A DNA stretch of 64,000 bases from assembly GCA_028554795.2 (NCBI GenBank), contig CM068839.1:46159440-46223439 (forward strand). Direction: 5' to 3'. Numbering within the stretch: position 1 is the first letter of the stretch; every line of letters starts with the position of its first letter. The notes beneath the pieces are model-generated. The model was not told where the DNA came from and did no database searches. It worked only from the letters and a program-made list of their open reading frames with translations. Below are positions 36,876 to 44,900 of this stretch, piece after piece. The position numbers and the translations under genes are program-made. Origin of the DNA: Sinohyriopsis cumingii. Taxonomy: Eukaryota > Mollusca > Bivalvia > Unionida > Unionidae.

Positions 36876-37358
36876 TCAACGATTTACTTTCTCATCGTTT
36901 CTAGAAAAATCACGATCAAAATAAGTCACTAAATGTTCTTTTGCTGATAATAAGTGATCAATTTCGATCTCGACTTTCTCTTTGAATTTGTCAAAGAGGG
37001 TTTTGATGTAATGGATGTCTCGAGTCGTTAATGGATGACAGAAATGTTCAAGCAAGTCTTTATACCACCAACGTAACACGTCTTTTTTAAACAGACTCCA
37101 AGCTTCGTCCAGATATTCGTTGAATTTTTCTTCTTGACTGATGTTTTGACATCCATAGTAATCATGCTTCATCCATGTCGTAATTGTGTCTGCCAGGTAT
37201 GTAGCACAGTAGGAGACCAATTGCTGTTCTTGTTCTGGACATCTCAACTTGATCACGATGTCCTTTTCGTCTTTGTGTTGGGATTCTCCTTCCACGGTCT
37301 CCTCACATTCCATCTTCAAAGCTTCTCCACTAGGTAAAGAGGGATAACAGTCTTCCAT
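36876..37358 (-). CDS. Unknown acidic protein downstream of the major capsid gene
   Basis: 160 codons from a clear ATG. Acidic N-terminus, then a helical region with Trp/Cys-containing segment (VLRWWYKDLLEHFCHPL). Starts 5 nt after the major capsid stop, so it is likely expressed with it. I do not recognise the family. Confidence 0.75.
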   Translation of the reverse strand: MEDCYPSLPSGEALKMECEETVEGESQHKDEKDIVIKLRCPEQEQQLVSYCATYLADTITTWMKHDYYGCQNISQEEKFNEYLDEAWSLFKKDVLRWWYKDLLEHFCHPLTTRDIHYIKTLFDKFKEKVEIEIDHLLSAKEHLVTYFDRDFSRNDEKVNR

Positions 37359-37363
37359 AGCTT

Positions 37364-38674
37364 CTAGTAATCTAGAATGACTTCTCTCAAACTGTTGATT
37401 TCTATGGTATTATCGAATTCTGCATACAGGATGACGTTCACTGTCTCGTCCAGTGGCTTTGCAAACTGAAGTTCCACACGAATCTGGCCAGATTTTATAG
37501 GGTGGAAATGTCCCTCGTCGCTGCCTTGGTCTGGAGTGAAATCGAAAGCCCACAAAGCGTACCCTCCTGCATAATCCTCGTACGTAATGCCGTGACTGGT
37601 GTTGGTTCCTAACTGTCCCGTGGCTTCGTACAGCGACAAGTACGACCTCAAGTAATTCTTCTTGTCAAAGTTAGGTTCGAAAGGTCGGGTACACAAGGTC
37701 TTGCCATCGCGACTGACTTCGATCTTGGACACGTCAAAGTGTTGAAAGTAGAAAGGATTTTTAGCGATAGCTCCGTTGAAGGCTGTATTCTCGACCATAC
37801 CAACAATCAAACGTTTGGGTAACTGTCCTTGGAACAGATGATCTTCAATCATGGATCGCTGTCCCCTAGGAATGGTAAAGGTTTTCACTTCTACGCGTCG
37901 GATCGGATACTTGGCGGTCGTTCTGCTCAACGTCTGACTGATGTCGTTTCCCACTTTAGGTAACACTTCCACACGGCGTACGTATAGTCTGGCTTCTTGG
38001 ATTTTGGTTTTGTAATTATCGTCACTATCAGCTATTAAATGGAAAGCGGCACTGCTCCGATTCAGTCTCAGGCGGACATCCACCCCGTTCAGCAAATATT
38101 TTTCTTGCAACCACATGTCCAAATGCAAACGATCCATCAGTTCTAAACTGTGTCCGTCTTTGATTCTGTCTCTTCGTTCTACAAATCCCGCATTGTGGTC
38201 TTTGGCTGTATCAGTTTTGAATGTTTCAAATTCGCCTGCATCGTCAGCTTCCCATACCACACAGGCATTGAGATGAGTGTTCTTGACGTCTATTCCGTAC
38301 GTCAAGAGATTTTCCAGGTACGCTCGATAAGGGTAAGTATCCATGCTGCTACTGACTAGTTTGTTATTCAAGTACAAGTCCACTCCGCTAAACAAGGAAT
38401 GCATAAAATTGTTGACGGGAGCTACTGGCTCAGTATCTATAGCATTTCCATCCTTATCTTGAACTTTGACTTTCAAGTACAAGTAACTGCTATTCAAATC
38501 GATGTAATCTTCGGGCTGTCCTTTGATTTCAAACTCGATGGCAGCGGAATCGATCAATGAGGAGACGGGATGAAATTCCACCCATTGGGATTCTTGCATC
38601 GTCATCATGGTGGGTGGCATGGCAAACAGATCCAGTTCCGTCTTGGAACAGGCGCAAGACTCTCGGTGCATCAT
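37364..38674 (-). CDS. Major capsid protein (double jelly-roll)
   Basis: Intact, 436 codons. It matches the conserved Polinton family found in animal genomes as F54H12.2-like proteins: ELDLF..PP near the start (14-22), YIDLNSSYLYLKVKV (about 56-72), NNFMHSLFSGVDLYLNNKLV (about 87-108), YPYRAYLENLL (about 114-125), LNGVDVRLRL, and IPRGQRSMIEDHLFQGQLPKRL..G (about 265-295). This length suits two jelly-roll domains. In the virion model of Polintons it forms the icosahedral shell in the nucleus or factory. It is followed closely by the unknown gene at 36,876 and preceded by the pVI-like gene. Confidence 0.93.
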   Translation of the reverse strand: MMHRESCACSKTELDLFAMPPTMMTMQESQWVEFHPVSSLIDSAAIEFEIKGQPEDYIDLNSSYLYLKVKVQDKDGNAIDTEPVAPVNNFMHSLFSGVDLYLNNKLVSSSMDTYPYRAYLENLLTYGIDVKNTHLNACVVWEADDAGEFETFKTDTAKDHNAGFVERRDRIKDGHSLELMDRLHLDMWLQEKYLLNGVDVRLRLNRSSAAFHLIADSDDNYKTKIQEARLYVRRVEVLPKVGNDISQTLSRTTAKYPIRRVEVKTFTIPRGQRSMIEDHLFQGQLPKRLIVGMVENTAFNGAIAKNPFYFQHFDVSKIEVSRDGKTLCTRPFEPNFDKKNYLRSYLSLYEATGQLGTNTSHGITYEDYAGGYALWAFDFTPDQGSDEGHFHPIKSGQIRVELQFAKPLDETVNVILYAEFDNTIEINSLREVILDY

Positions 38675-38692
38675 TTTTTTTGTTGCTGTGTC

Positions 38693-39109
38693 TCAATAAT
38701 CGAAAACGTCTAAGTCTCGAACGGTTCTTCTTTTCTTTGCCTTTCTAGCTTGAAGTCTGGTGAAAGGGTGTTTTCTTCGTCGTCTCTTTCTGCCTTGTCC
38801 TTGCTGAATGCCTGACTCGGTAGCGTGCAGGGCATTTATAGGTGTTTCGCGTCGGCCCAAAAGGTCTTTGCCTGTTTGCAGCAAGACATTTCTGCCTGCC
38901 CTCATGAAGGCTTCTTTAGGGTTTTGTTTGTCGATGATGACATTTTGGAGAAATTCTTTGCCTTGCGTCAGTGCCGCATCTTTCAAGGCGTGCAATCCGC
39001 GTGTCACCATCGGTTTCAACACCGGGGCCACCGAACGAAAGGCCGATTTTAACATATCTCCTAAACCGTGTCCTCGCTGTCGAGCAACCCCTCGGTACAC
39101 TGGATACAT
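38693..39109 (-). CDS. Small basic virion protein, pVI/core-like
   Basis: 138 codons. Begins MYPVYRGVARQRGHGLGDML, then an amphipathic Lys/Ala-rich stretch (SAFRSVAPVLKPMVTRGLHA), and ends with a strongly basic segment (GRKRRRRKHPF). Polintons and adenoviruses place a protein of this kind near the capsid genes; the second element here has one with the same GLG..(F)R..P plan at 60,956. It lies between penton and major capsid genes with gaps of 3 and 18 nt. The family link is inference from layout and motif. Confidence 0.75.
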   Translation of the reverse strand: MYPVYRGVARQRGHGLGDMLKSAFRSVAPVLKPMVTRGLHALKDAALTQGKEFLQNVIIDKQNPKEAFMRAGRNVLLQTGKDLLGRRETPINALHATESGIQQGQGRKRRRRKHPFTRLQARKAKKRRTVRDLDVFDY

Positions 39110-39112
39110 GAC

Positions 39113-40026
39113 TTACGAGTCGTGAGAGAACCGTTTTCGAAAATGGAGTTTCACCGTGACTTTTCCTTTGGTGAATGGAATATTTTGTCCCAAATCTCCT
39201 TTTATAGCAATGTTGACCGTGTCCAAATACGACTTGCTGACAGGCAAATAATGAGGATGTACAAATTCCCGGTGGACGTGGTAAGTGTTTCCACCTTCCT
39301 GGTCACTGGTTGTGGTACTATCCACTTTGAAAGGAATGACACGCAGTAACGGCACAGAGGTGTGTCCCACCACGTTATACTCCACCACATCGGAATACAC
39401 GAACATCAAATTCAGTCCTTGGTTCAGTTCTACAGGGAATCGAAAAAACTTGTAAAATTCCGTATTGCTGTTGATCTTCGGTTTAAAATTTGGAGCCATT
39501 TTTGTGTCTCCACCTAAAATATCAAACAAGTCACGATTAAAACTGATGGACAACGTTTGGGTATCCTGAAATTTCATCAGTAAGCGACGAGCCACTTTAT
39601 GGTACTCCAGGGTGACACTTTTTTGACTCTGTTCAGGGCTTTGCCAAAGGCTAACTCGAACCTGGAAGTAATGGTGTCCACCAAATGTTGACCACCAAAA
39701 TAAAACCCTGCCGGAATTTTCAAGGTGTAGATATTGAAGGGTGAATTGTTGGATGGTCTTGTGTCCCCTGAGAACCCGATGTCATTCATGACTTCTTGTA
39801 ACTGTTGGTTCAGGATTTCGACCTCAAAAGTGTTTTGCTTTTCAGTGATGTTTTGGATTTGTGTAGGGTGAATCATTTCTACCAAAGCCACTTCCCAATG
39901 GGCTTCGTGATCTAACTGGATGGCCTGAGGTAATTTGGCCGTGTAACAGCACAACGTGTTGTTGGGGAACACCTCCATGGAACTGTCACTGGGTAAGGTC
40001 AAGTAAAATTGGTTTTGGTGACTCAT
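39113..40026 (-). pseudogene. Penton-like minor capsid protein, one frameshift
   Basis: Two frames form one conserved Polinton protein. The first (40,026 to about 39,620) begins with FYLTLPSDSSMEVFPNNTL, EVALVEMIHP and IPAGFYFGGQHLVDTI. The second (about 39,620 to 39,113) continues with LSISFNRDLFDILGG, LNLMFVYSDVVEY, VPLLRVIP and GKVTVKLHFRK. The break is in a run of six A (39,619-39,624), where one base appears to be missing. This is the single jelly-roll minor capsid/penton family by layout. The ATG at 40,026 overlaps the stop of the upstream gene by 4 nt (ATGA). Confidence 0.85.
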
Positions 40027-40442
40027 AATTCCAGAGTTCTGTGGCTGTCCGAGGGGTTACTGGACGTCAGAGGTGTGTCTCCGCCCAAAATGAGGTTCTG
40101 GTTGTGATTGTTGTTGGAGTGGTGACTGGCACTGGCACTGGACACAAGGTTCCCGTGGTTCCCGTTCGAGGAGAATTTCAGGGAGGGATTGGGAAGCAGG
40201 TAACCGATGCAACTGCTCAATAAAATGGTCCACAATTGTTTGTCTCCTTGTTGCAAACTCAAATTGGCGATGGCTGCCCCGATGACACAATACACCAGGA
40301 AGATTTGGCAGAAAAAGACGATTTGCGTTTTAGGCACACGTTCTCCACACCACACCCACAAGGGTTGTTTTCGTAAATCTTGCACAGAAGAACTAGGTGA
40401 TGGAGGAGTGGTCGACGTAGCTGCTTCTGTGTGAAAGGGCAT
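40023..40442 (-). CDS. Two-helix membrane protein
   Basis: About 139 codons from the ATG at 40,442 (an upstream GTG adds three residues). Two hydrophobic segments (VFFCQIFLVYCVIGAAIANL and LWTILLSSCIGYLLPNP) separated by a short loop, followed by an Asn/Ser/His-rich tail. A small membrane protein of this type recurs in animal Polintons as I recall; no function is assigned. Its stop overlaps the start of the penton gene. Confidence 0.75.
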   Translation of the reverse strand: MPFHTEAATSTTPPSPSSSVQDLRKQPLWVWCGERVPKTQIVFFCQIFLVYCVIGAAIANLSLQQGDKQLWTILLSSCIGYLLPNPSLKFSSNGNHGNLVSSASASHHSNNNHNQNLILGGDTPLTSSNPSDSHRTLEL

Positions 40443-40447
40443 GATGG

Positions 40448-41557
40448 TCACTTCTTTTTATAGTCGATGACTTGCGAAGCGTCGATCCAAGAATCAAAAC
40501 TGGGTGGATATCCTTTCCAACGTACTTTGACTTCTTTGACACGTCGTTTGCCCACTTTACGGGTTCTGCGTTCGAGAATGCTTTCGATGTCGTACACGTC
40601 GTCTTCTTTTTTGGTGACACGTTGTAACTCGGGCAAATAAAACGTTCCTTTGAGCACTTCTCCGTTCATGTCTTCCAATTTATAGACGGCAGGATGACGG
40701 CCATGCACTCGTCCAGTGACGCGAAACAATTCGGTCGTCCAGTTAGGTAAGTAACCTTTGTCGAAAGTGCGTTTGGTTTTGCCAATGCGCACCCAATCTC
40801 CTACGGCCAACTCTCCACTTTTCTTGGGGACAGCCCTCGTCGGGGACGTACCAAACAGACGCTCAAACACCAGCACTTCGTTCTCGGGAGTCACGTCTTG
40901 CGGGGCACGTCCGATGCTTCGATGGTAAGATTGGTTGTACGCTTGCACCAGGTGCGGTAAGATGTCGATGTACTTCAGAGTGTGGTGATGCGTAAAATAT
41001 TTCCACATGCGTTCTTTCAAAGTGCGTTGAAAACGTTCCACGATGCTGGCTTTGGTTTCGGGATTCTCGGTGGTAAAAAAATGAATGTCACGTTTCTTTA
41101 ATTCTTTTTGGAAAGCTTGGTTCAGAAATTCGGTGCCTTTGTCCGTTTGCCATCGAAGAGGGTGACGACCGCTTTGTTTCAGCACTCGTTGCAGGGCTCG
41201 CACTAACTCGCTGATCGATTTGGAAGTCAAGGGCACGACCCAGGCAAATTTGGAAAAGTCGTCGATGACACAAAACAAATATTTGTAGCCACGATTGTAG
41301 CTAGCCAAATGAGAGACATCGGCTAAATCGGCTTGCCATTGATGATCGATGCCTTCCACTCGGGTGCGACTTCTGGCAAACTTGCGTCGAATGGGTTTGT
41401 GTAAAGTGTAGATAGCTTGTTCTTGTAACCATCGTTGCACTTGAGGTAAACGGAGACTTTTCAGTCGCGTTTTGGCAGCACGATACAATTTTTGAACTCC
41501 TGCGTAACCTGCAGGATGGGAGGGATCGTAGTAAATGCTGGCTAAGACTTTTTCCAT
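40448..41557 (-). CDS. Retroviral-type integrase with chromodomain
   Basis: Intact, 369 codons. The catalytic core has D77 (WQADL), D139 (WQTDKGTEF) and E174 (SIVERF), giving the canonical D,D(35)E spacing. The N-terminal region (YYDPSHPAGYAGVQKLYRAA) is of the Polinton type, not a classic HHCC finger. The C-terminus (about 320-366: YDIESILERR, VKWKGY-like VRWKGYPPSFDSWI) is a chromodomain, which may guide target choice. It makes the 6-bp staggered insertion seen at the ends of this element. Both terminal repeats are intact, so the gene was presumably active at insertion. Confidence 0.97.
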   Translation of the reverse strand: MEKVLASIYYDPSHPAGYAGVQKLYRAAKTRLKSLRLPQVQRWLQEQAIYTLHKPIRRKFARSRTRVEGIDHQWQADLADVSHLASYNRGYKYLFCVIDDFSKFAWVVPLTSKSISELVRALQRVLKQSGRHPLRWQTDKGTEFLNQAFQKELKKRDIHFFTTENPETKASIVERFQRTLKERMWKYFTHHHTLKYIDILPHLVQAYNQSYHRSIGRAPQDVTPENEVLVFERLFGTSPTRAVPKKSGELAVGDWVRIGKTKRTFDKGYLPNWTTELFRVTGRVHGRHPAVYKLEDMNGEVLKGTFYLPELQRVTKKEDDVYDIESILERRTRKVGKRRVKEVKVRWKGYPPSFDSWIDASQVIDYKKK

Positions 41558-41578
41558 TTTTTTGTGTTGGTTGGTGTG

Positions 41579-42220
41579 TTAATAAGACACCCACTCTTGG
41601 AGGATGCTACTCTTTTTCTCTTGGGGTATTTTCTTGGATTGCAGTGCTTTGCGTGTGCGACCGGCAATAGGTGTTGAAGAGGAGGATGTCTGAGCGGGGG
41701 ATATCGGTTCTTGTTTCACTTCTGTCTTCACTTCTGTCTTCACTTTCTTTTTCTCTTGTGATGAAGAAGGGGTGGCCATCATCTTTTTAATCCATCCAAT
41801 TCTGGAGGTAGGTGGTGTTGTTAACTTGCGTACTTTTTCTGGTGGAGTTTGAAACCCTTCTTCTTCTTCTCCTTTTTCTGTCTTGGTCACTGGTAGTGGT
41901 GGTACTGGTACTGGTACTGGTACTGGTGATGGTGCTGGACTTTTCATCAAGATCTTAAAATCTTTCAGAGTGGGTAGAGCTGTTTCGTCTAAAGCTTTCT
42001 GGTGAAAGAGTTGCAGTCGTTGCAAGAGTTGACCGTACTTTTCCGATTTTTCTGTTTCGGACAAATCTTGGCGATCCATCAAGGACTGCAATTCGTGTTG
42101 TAACTGGGACATTTCGCCCAAATGGGGATTGGGAGGTAAATGCCGGGTGCGTTGTTCTTGCCACCGATGGTATTCCATCCATCGTTTGTAAGGCACTAAA
42201 GCTAGTTTTCGTCCTTCCAT
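41579..42220 (-). CDS. Conserved Polinton protein of unknown function
   Basis: 213 codons. N-terminal pattern KLALVPYKRWMEYHRW, then NPHL..MSQLQHEL and EKSEKYGQLLQRLQ, a Pro/Val linker (about 105-120), and a basic Ser/Lys-rich C-terminus ending LQEWVSY. This N-terminal arrangement is common next to the integrase in animal Polintons. A virion or DNA-associated role is guesswork. TATA-like AGATAAAAAGG lies about 50 nt upstream of the ATG. Confidence 0.75.
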   Translation of the reverse strand: MEGRKLALVPYKRWMEYHRWQEQRTRHLPPNPHLGEMSQLQHELQSLMDRQDLSETEKSEKYGQLLQRLQLFHQKALDETALPTLKDFKILMKSPAPSPVPVPVPVPPLPVTKTEKGEEEEGFQTPPEKVRKLTTPPTSRIGWIKKMMATPSSSQEKKKVKTEVKTEVKQEPISPAQTSSSSTPIAGRTRKALQSKKIPQEKKSSILQEWVSY

Positions 42221-42269
42221 GGGGTTGTCAAGGGTCGATTCTGAAATCTTGGGGCTTCCGAGGGCCTTT

Positions 42270-42656
42270 TTATCTTGTTCCCACCAGTCCTCCCAACATG
42301 GTTCCCAAGACTCCTTTCAGTAAGGGGCATAACAAGAGAGGTAAAATGCCTCTATGTTGGACCAACATCTTCTTTTTTTGACGATTCGGAATTTTCTTTT
42401 GAACCATTTGGCGAAGAACGTGACGATGTTTGTTTAAGCATTGTTTCTGGTGTTTGGACAAAGGGATCGTGCCTTTCAAGACGTTCAAACAACATTCGCA
42501 CACGGTATCGATGACCTCTTTGGAGGCCGATTGAATGAGTTTTTTTCGTAGAGGTGGAGAAGCTTTGGACAGGACAGATAACATGTCCCCATGTTTGATT
42601 AAACGTGGTGGTAGTCCTTTTCTTTTCTTTCCTTGGGGTTTTCTGGAGGGTGACAT
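42270..42656 (-). CDS. Small conserved basic protein, pX-like (paralogue A)
   Basis: 128 codons from the ATG at 42,656. The longer open frame would start at 42,737, but a TATA box (AGTATAAAAAAGG, minus strand, about 42,711-42,723) lies inside it, so the shorter start is preferred. Features: LIKHGDMLSVLSKA, TVCECCLNVLKGTIPLS (Cys-rich), KKKMLVQHRGILPLLLCPLL near the end. The C-terminal RGILPLLxxPLL resembles the hydrophobic end of adenovirus core protein X. The product at 42,716 has the same plan, so the two are probably paralogues. Confidence 0.75.
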   Translation of the reverse strand: MSPSRKPQGKKRKGLPPRLIKHGDMLSVLSKASPPLRKKLIQSASKEVIDTVCECCLNVLKGTIPLSKHQKQCLNKHRHVLRQMVQKKIPNRQKKKMLVQHRGILPLLLCPLLKGVLGTMLGGLVGTR

Positions 42657-42715
42657 CTTTGAGTCTTCAGGAGCACCAAAAAAACACTGATACCCTACTT
42701 GGTCACACACCTTTT

Positions 42716-43638
42716 TTATACTGGAACGCGTCGCCACTGATTGTCTTTACGTCGTATCAATTTGAGGACAGGCATGACACGTCGTGCAGGGGTACGTAAC
42801 GGACTAAATCGAGCCAGTTCTTGCTTGGACAAATCCAGTAAACTTTGTAACATGCCCGATCTTTCTTGGACTTTGATTTTGGGAGAAGGTACTTTGTGAG
42901 CAGCAGCCACTGCCACTAAATTGGAGGGTCCTACCACTGGGGAAGTAATTCTTGGTGTGATCAACGTCTCCAAGTACTCTTCAGTTCTTGGTGTCATCAA
43001 CGGAGAAGTGGATGAACGTGAGGCTGCCGGAGATGCGGTCACCGCCGTGGCAGGTCGTGGTTTGCGAGTGTAAAGTTGCGACCTGGACGAAGTGCCTCTC
43101 TTGCGACTAGTTTTCTTCTGTGGACTTTTCTTTTTCTGGGGACTTTTTCTCTGTTTCTTTTTCTGGGGGCTTCTTTTCTTTTTCTGGGGTGGTGTCTGGT
43201 CAGAGGAGGGTCCCGCCACTGGAGAAGTTCTTCTTGGGGACCTGGTCTTTTTCTTCTTCTTGGGGCTTCGTTGGACATTTTTCTTGGGGAGAAGTTTGGG
43301 GGCATTAGGATCCCATCTTAAGAGAGAGCGAATGATGACCCCTCCTAGAGTACCGCTCCCTCCAGGTTTCAAAATGATTTGTTTTTTGGTTTGAGTGTCG
43401 ATGCGGGGATCGGCCAGTTTGACCAAAGCGACTTTGTTTCGATCGAAAAAGCGTTTGGTTTGATGAGGAATCTGAATGATTCCTTGGAGTAATTGACGTG
43501 CCGTCACCGTGAACCATCGTAAGACTTCTTTGAGACTAGCTTCTAAGACACGAGCTCGTATTTGTGGATTTTTTCTCGACTGATGCCATACAAGGCACGA
43601 ATCAATTTGACGGGAAGATGCGACTGAAGGGACGTCAT
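42716..43638 (-). pseudogene. SPKK-rich basic protein (paralogue B), one frameshift
   Basis: Start ATG at 43,638 (MTSLQSHLPVKLIRALYGIS) with a TATA box CTATAAAAA about 45 nt upstream. The frame is lost at a run of six A (43,569-43,574) and continues in another frame with LRWFTVTARQLLQGII, KVALVKLADPRIDTQTKKQI, then ILKPGGSGTLGG. The middle is a long Ser-Pro-Lys-Lys region (about 90-170) typical of DNA-binding histone-like tails. The C-terminus is unique and basic. One A appears missing; the run matches GA6, a known slippage-prone word. A core protein role is likely but inferred. Confidence 0.75.
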
Positions 43639-43691
43639 GTTGACGCTGTGTGAGACAGACGAAAAAGGGTCTGAGGTTTTTATAGATTTTT

Positions 43692-44435
43692 TTATGTGGA
43701 GTGAAATGAAGTCGAGGACGGAGACGTGTACAGTACAGGCCCTCCGTCTTGGCACCAGTGGTGAAAGAAGTGGGTACGAAATTGCAAATCCTCGGGGGTC
43801 GTAGGTTTCAAATCGACGAGTAAATAGGCGTGTGGAGTTTGAGTGGCATCGTCGTACGCCTGAGTCAGCCAAGGCGTTCCTAATTGTTTGGCTAAGACTT
43901 ACACTTGCGATTTATCTCGAGAGCTTTTAAACAAGACCACGTAATGCGCATTGAGACTGATGGTGCGATGGGCTTTACTTTGTTGAAACAAATTTTGAGT
44001 GATGTAAACGACACTGGCATTACGGTGATGCCCTTTGCGCGTGAACCACAGTTTAATTTCTTCTTCGTCTTCTCCTAACATGTCGTCAAAAATGACCAAA
44101 TGGGTTAGACGGGAGTCAGAGACGATGCCGTCGTCTTCTTTAGGAATGCCTTCCACAAACACGATGGAATCGCCTTGACTTTCTCGCAAGAGGCTGTACG
44201 CCGATTGCCACTCTTTGTAACACCACACGATCCTTTGAGGTGGCCGATCGATCAAATGATGTTTATGTTCGATCAAACGTTTGACGAATTCGGTTTTGCC
44301 TGAACCGCTAGGTCCAGCAATGAGCATGTTAAAGGGATGGCGAAGATACAAAGCCTCCCAACTGGCACGATCTAAGTGTTCGTCGATGACTTTGACAGTA
44401 GAGGAAGAGGGAGCAGAGACAGTAGAGGTAGCCAT
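43692..44435 (-). pseudogene. Packaging ATPase (FtsK/HerA/A32 type), one internal stop
   Basis: 247 codons from ATG at 44,435 to TAA at 43,692, with one TAA at 43,899-43,901 (codon 179). Walker A GPSGSGKT at 41-48, Walker B LVIFDD at about 113-118, and the YITQN sensor-like segment (about 150). After the stop the same frame carries LAKQLGTPWL and AYLLVDLKP, the normal end of this family, so the stop is a true break. TATA box TATATAAA lies at 44,484-44,491. Genome packaging into capsids is the family role. Confidence 0.92.
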
Positions 44436-44507
44436 AGTGTGAGAAATGTCACTTGTGACACGAAAACAAACAAGACAAGAGTTTATATACATTTTTTCAG
44501 AACACGT

Positions 44508-44513
44508 TTATTG
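44508..44513 (-). terminator. AATAAA polyadenylation signal
   Basis: Overlaps the stop of the preceding small ORF, downstream of the polymerase gene. It is a candidate 3' end of the PolB transcript. Confidence 0.5.
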
Positions 44514-44868
44514 AATGTTCCAAACATGAATACGAAAGACAAAAATACATAAAAGCCAAAGGTTTAAGTATAAGGATAAAAGGCACATGATAACCATTAA
44601 CGTGGAATAAACACAAATGTCTGTACAACATGTTTTGGGTAATGTTCTAACCAGTTCTATAGTAGGGGGTAAGGTCACACAAGTGTCCTCCCGAAAGGGT
44701 CTTTCAGGCCTGTCCACGACAGTCCCGTCCTGGGTGACGGGTTCTTCTGGCACCGTCACTAACACAGGTTGAAAAGTCGCAAGGCTCACAGTCGCATTCC
44801 ACTTCAGAAGCCCCACACTTGAATTGTGCCTGTCTAAACTTGTTTTGTGTTTCTCTGAAAGTATTCAT
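44508..44868 (-). CDS. Small gene between ATPase and polymerase (frame uncertain)
   Basis: Two overlapping readings. From the ATG at 44,868, 54 codons of Cys-rich sequence (KCGASEVECDCEPCDF) end at 44,704. In another frame, 44,816-44,508 reads 102 codons with a C-terminal membrane segment (LMVIMCLLSLYLNLWLLCIF) but no ATG, only GTG. The second frame stays open up to 44,864 and contains NSSVG and NATVS glycosylation-type sites. A splice or frameshift could join them; I cannot tell. The stop codon at 44,508 lies inside AATAAA. Confidence 0.45.
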
Positions 44869-44900
44869 CTTGTTCGCTCGGTCTTGGTAGTCACAATGAA

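Noticed and set aside
39601..39640. Programmed -1 ribosomal frameshift in the penton gene
   Set aside because: The A6 run is not in a canonical slippery phase for the reading frames involved; deletion, sequencing error or transcriptional slippage fits better.
43039..43394. ORFs of 81-100 codons in other frames of the SPKK gene
   Set aside because: Low-complexity shadows of a Lys/Pro/Ser repeat.
43880..43905. Intron donor at the ATPase stop (GTGTAAGTC)
   Set aside because: A good donor-like word, but the conserved ATPase end continues in the same frame right after it, so no intron is needed.
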